Source: Gammaproteobacteria bacterium (GTDB taxonomy: Bacteria; Pseudomonadota; Gammaproteobacteria; GCA-001735895). Taken from it: a stretch of DNA of 64,000 bases. The first letter of the stretch is position 1. Each line of letters starts with the position of its first letter. The translations under genes were made by a program, and so were the position numbers. The notes beneath the pieces are model-generated. The model was given only the letters and a program-made list of their open reading frames with translations, made no database searches and was not told where the DNA came from. Below are positions 62,673-64,000 of the stretch, piece by piece. The stretch lies in NCBI GenBank assembly GCA_018669845.1, contig JABHSO010000025.1:18314-82313 (forward strand), read 5' to 3'.

Positions 62673-64000
62673 ATGAAAACCGAATTAGTTACCTGGTATA
62701 GAATACAGCACTACTCAGCATATTTGATTGGGTTTGTAAGTTTCACTGTTCTGCTGCTATTTATCTGGCTAGGACAGTATGCTCATCCTTCTTCTGATGA
62801 CTTCTGTATGGCAACTGGCATAAGAAATGAAGGCTTGTTGTCTCATCTGTGGAATCATTATATGGAGTGGAGTGGGCGATATTCAGGGAATGCCCTGTAT
62901 GCAATTTATCCACTTATTTTTGGCATGTTGAGCGGGCTTACCTTTATGCCGGCAATATTGATTTTATTATTATTTCTGGCCTGTAGTTACTTCTTATCAA
63001 ACTTATTTAATTTAAGATTACTATCAAAATCGGTACTGCTAATTTCACTTAGCTTTGTCTGCATTTTTTTACTAGGTATGAAACATACTGCTAGCAGTCT
63101 GTACTGGCCTGCAGGTGCTTTGAGTTATCAGACGGCTAATATTTTGTTGCTTTTTACCATGGGTTTAATGGTCCGTCTGATGGACAGGTTAAGGCAGCAA
63201 AAAAGTTATAACCGGGTTCTATTTTCTCTTGTCATTGTTATCTTTCTCGGTATGGGGACCAATGAGACCGATATGCTAGCCTTAAGTGGCTTAGTTGGCA
63301 TGGCATTACTGATTCACCTGCGTTCAGGCTGGGCTGCTCTTAAACCCTGGATGATTTTAATAGTTGTTACACTGATCTGTTTTTTGATAGTCTATTTCGC
63401 ACCGGGTAATACCATTCGTGAAGCATCTTTTCCTTTACGACATGATTGGACTAGAGCTATAAAAGGCAGCATGGATATGGGCTGGTGGGTTTTGTCTGGA
63501 TGGTTACTAAATCCTCTTTTTATTGTAGCGACACTGCTTTCTCCATTTGCAATAGCAAAGCTTTACTCTTTGTCTTCCAGGACTTTTAATATTTCAAATA
63601 CACAACTGGTAGCAGTGATATCAGTCACTTTAGTTTTACCCTTTGCATTGCAATTTCCTGCCTGGTGGGCAATGGGGGGATGGCCTCCACCTCGTACAGT
63701 TGATGCGACTTATTTTGTTTTTATCGTAAGCTGGTTTTTTATGTCGGGAATGTTAACCATTCGTTTTGCTACAACAGGATTTGTAAATTCAAGTAGTAAA
63801 TATTACTCGACATCTTCAAGTATTACTTTCTCAGTGGGTGCTGTATTATTTTTTCTGGCCGTACTGGGTAACTTCAAATTTCAACGTGCCCAGCAGGATC
63901 TCTGGCAACGTGCAGAACCTTTTAATGAATATATGCAACAGCGTTACTCTTTAATGAAACAAGCTGTGACATATCAGCACTTTTCACTGCTGGTTCCTGC
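62673..64000 (+). CDS. DUF6056-like multi-TM membrane protein, truncated by window end
   Basis: Open frame from ATG 62673 to the window edge: MKTELVTWYRIQHYSAYLIGFVSFTVLLLFIWLGQYAHPSSDDFCMATG...YMEWSGRYSGNAL; not in the ORF track because it has no stop. Confidence 0.7.
   Translation, partial: MKTELVTWYRIQHYSAYLIGFVSFTVLLLFIWLGQYAHPSSDDFCMATGIRNEGLLSHLWNHYMEWSGRYSGNALYAIYPLIFGMLSGLTFMPAILILLLFLACSYFLSNLFNLRLLSKSVLLISLSFVCIFLLGMKHTASSLYWPAGALSYQTANILLLFTMGLMVRLMDRLRQQKSYNRVLFSLVIVIFLGMGTNETDMLALSGLVGMALLIHLRSGWAALKPWMILIVVTLICFLIVYFAPGNTIREASFPLRHDWTRAIKGSMDMGWWVLSGWLLNPLFIVATLLSPFAIAKLYSLSSRTFNISNTQLVAVISVTLVLPFALQFPAWWAMGGWPPPRTVDATYFVFIVSWFFMSGMLTIRFATTGFVNSSSKYYSTSSSITFSVGAVLFFLAVLGNFKFQRAQQDLWQRAEPFNEYMQQRYSLMKQAVTYQHFSLLVP

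Overview
The window is a low-GC, probably gammaproteobacterial, chromosomal segment with about 45 credible genes and one tRNA. From left to right it carries: HPP and CBS proteins, a NUDIX hydrolase and a SulP permease; FAH-family and YaiI-family genes; a frameshifted NarL/LuxR response regulator followed by a histidine kinase; a beta-propeller lipoprotein; a lipase maturation factor-like protein; an unusual 386-aa orphan with a 36-aa acidic peptide downstream; an EamA transporter and fumC; a fusion of a PycTM/Pycsar-effector-like membrane domain to a DUF3616-like beta-propeller; an EEP-family protein and a VOC protein; a MotA/ExbB-like plus coiled-coil MotB-like pair next to an MlaC-like gene; tRNA-Leu(CAA); queA, tgt, an inserted CoA-transferase and HAMP protein, then yajC-secD-secF; a short flagellar block flgG-flgH-flgI behind a sigma-54 promoter-like site; a lytic transglycosylase; and redox enzymes. 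The right-hand 20 kb is a coherent low-potential electron-transfer island: a tungsten aldehyde:ferredoxin oxidoreductase operon (Fe-S subunit, AOR, FAD subunit, MoaD-like, an unknown protein ending in GGG, E1/MoeB-like), a divergent tupA-like gene, an Rnf operon with a giant pyruvate:ferredoxin oxidoreductase between rnfB and rnfC, a LysR regulator and a tupB-like permease. The most novel candidates are the PycTM/beta-propeller fusion, the unknown -GGG protein in the AOR operon, the PFOR inside rnf, and the orphan enzyme plus micro-ORF. All family calls come from reading the sequence; no database search was run.
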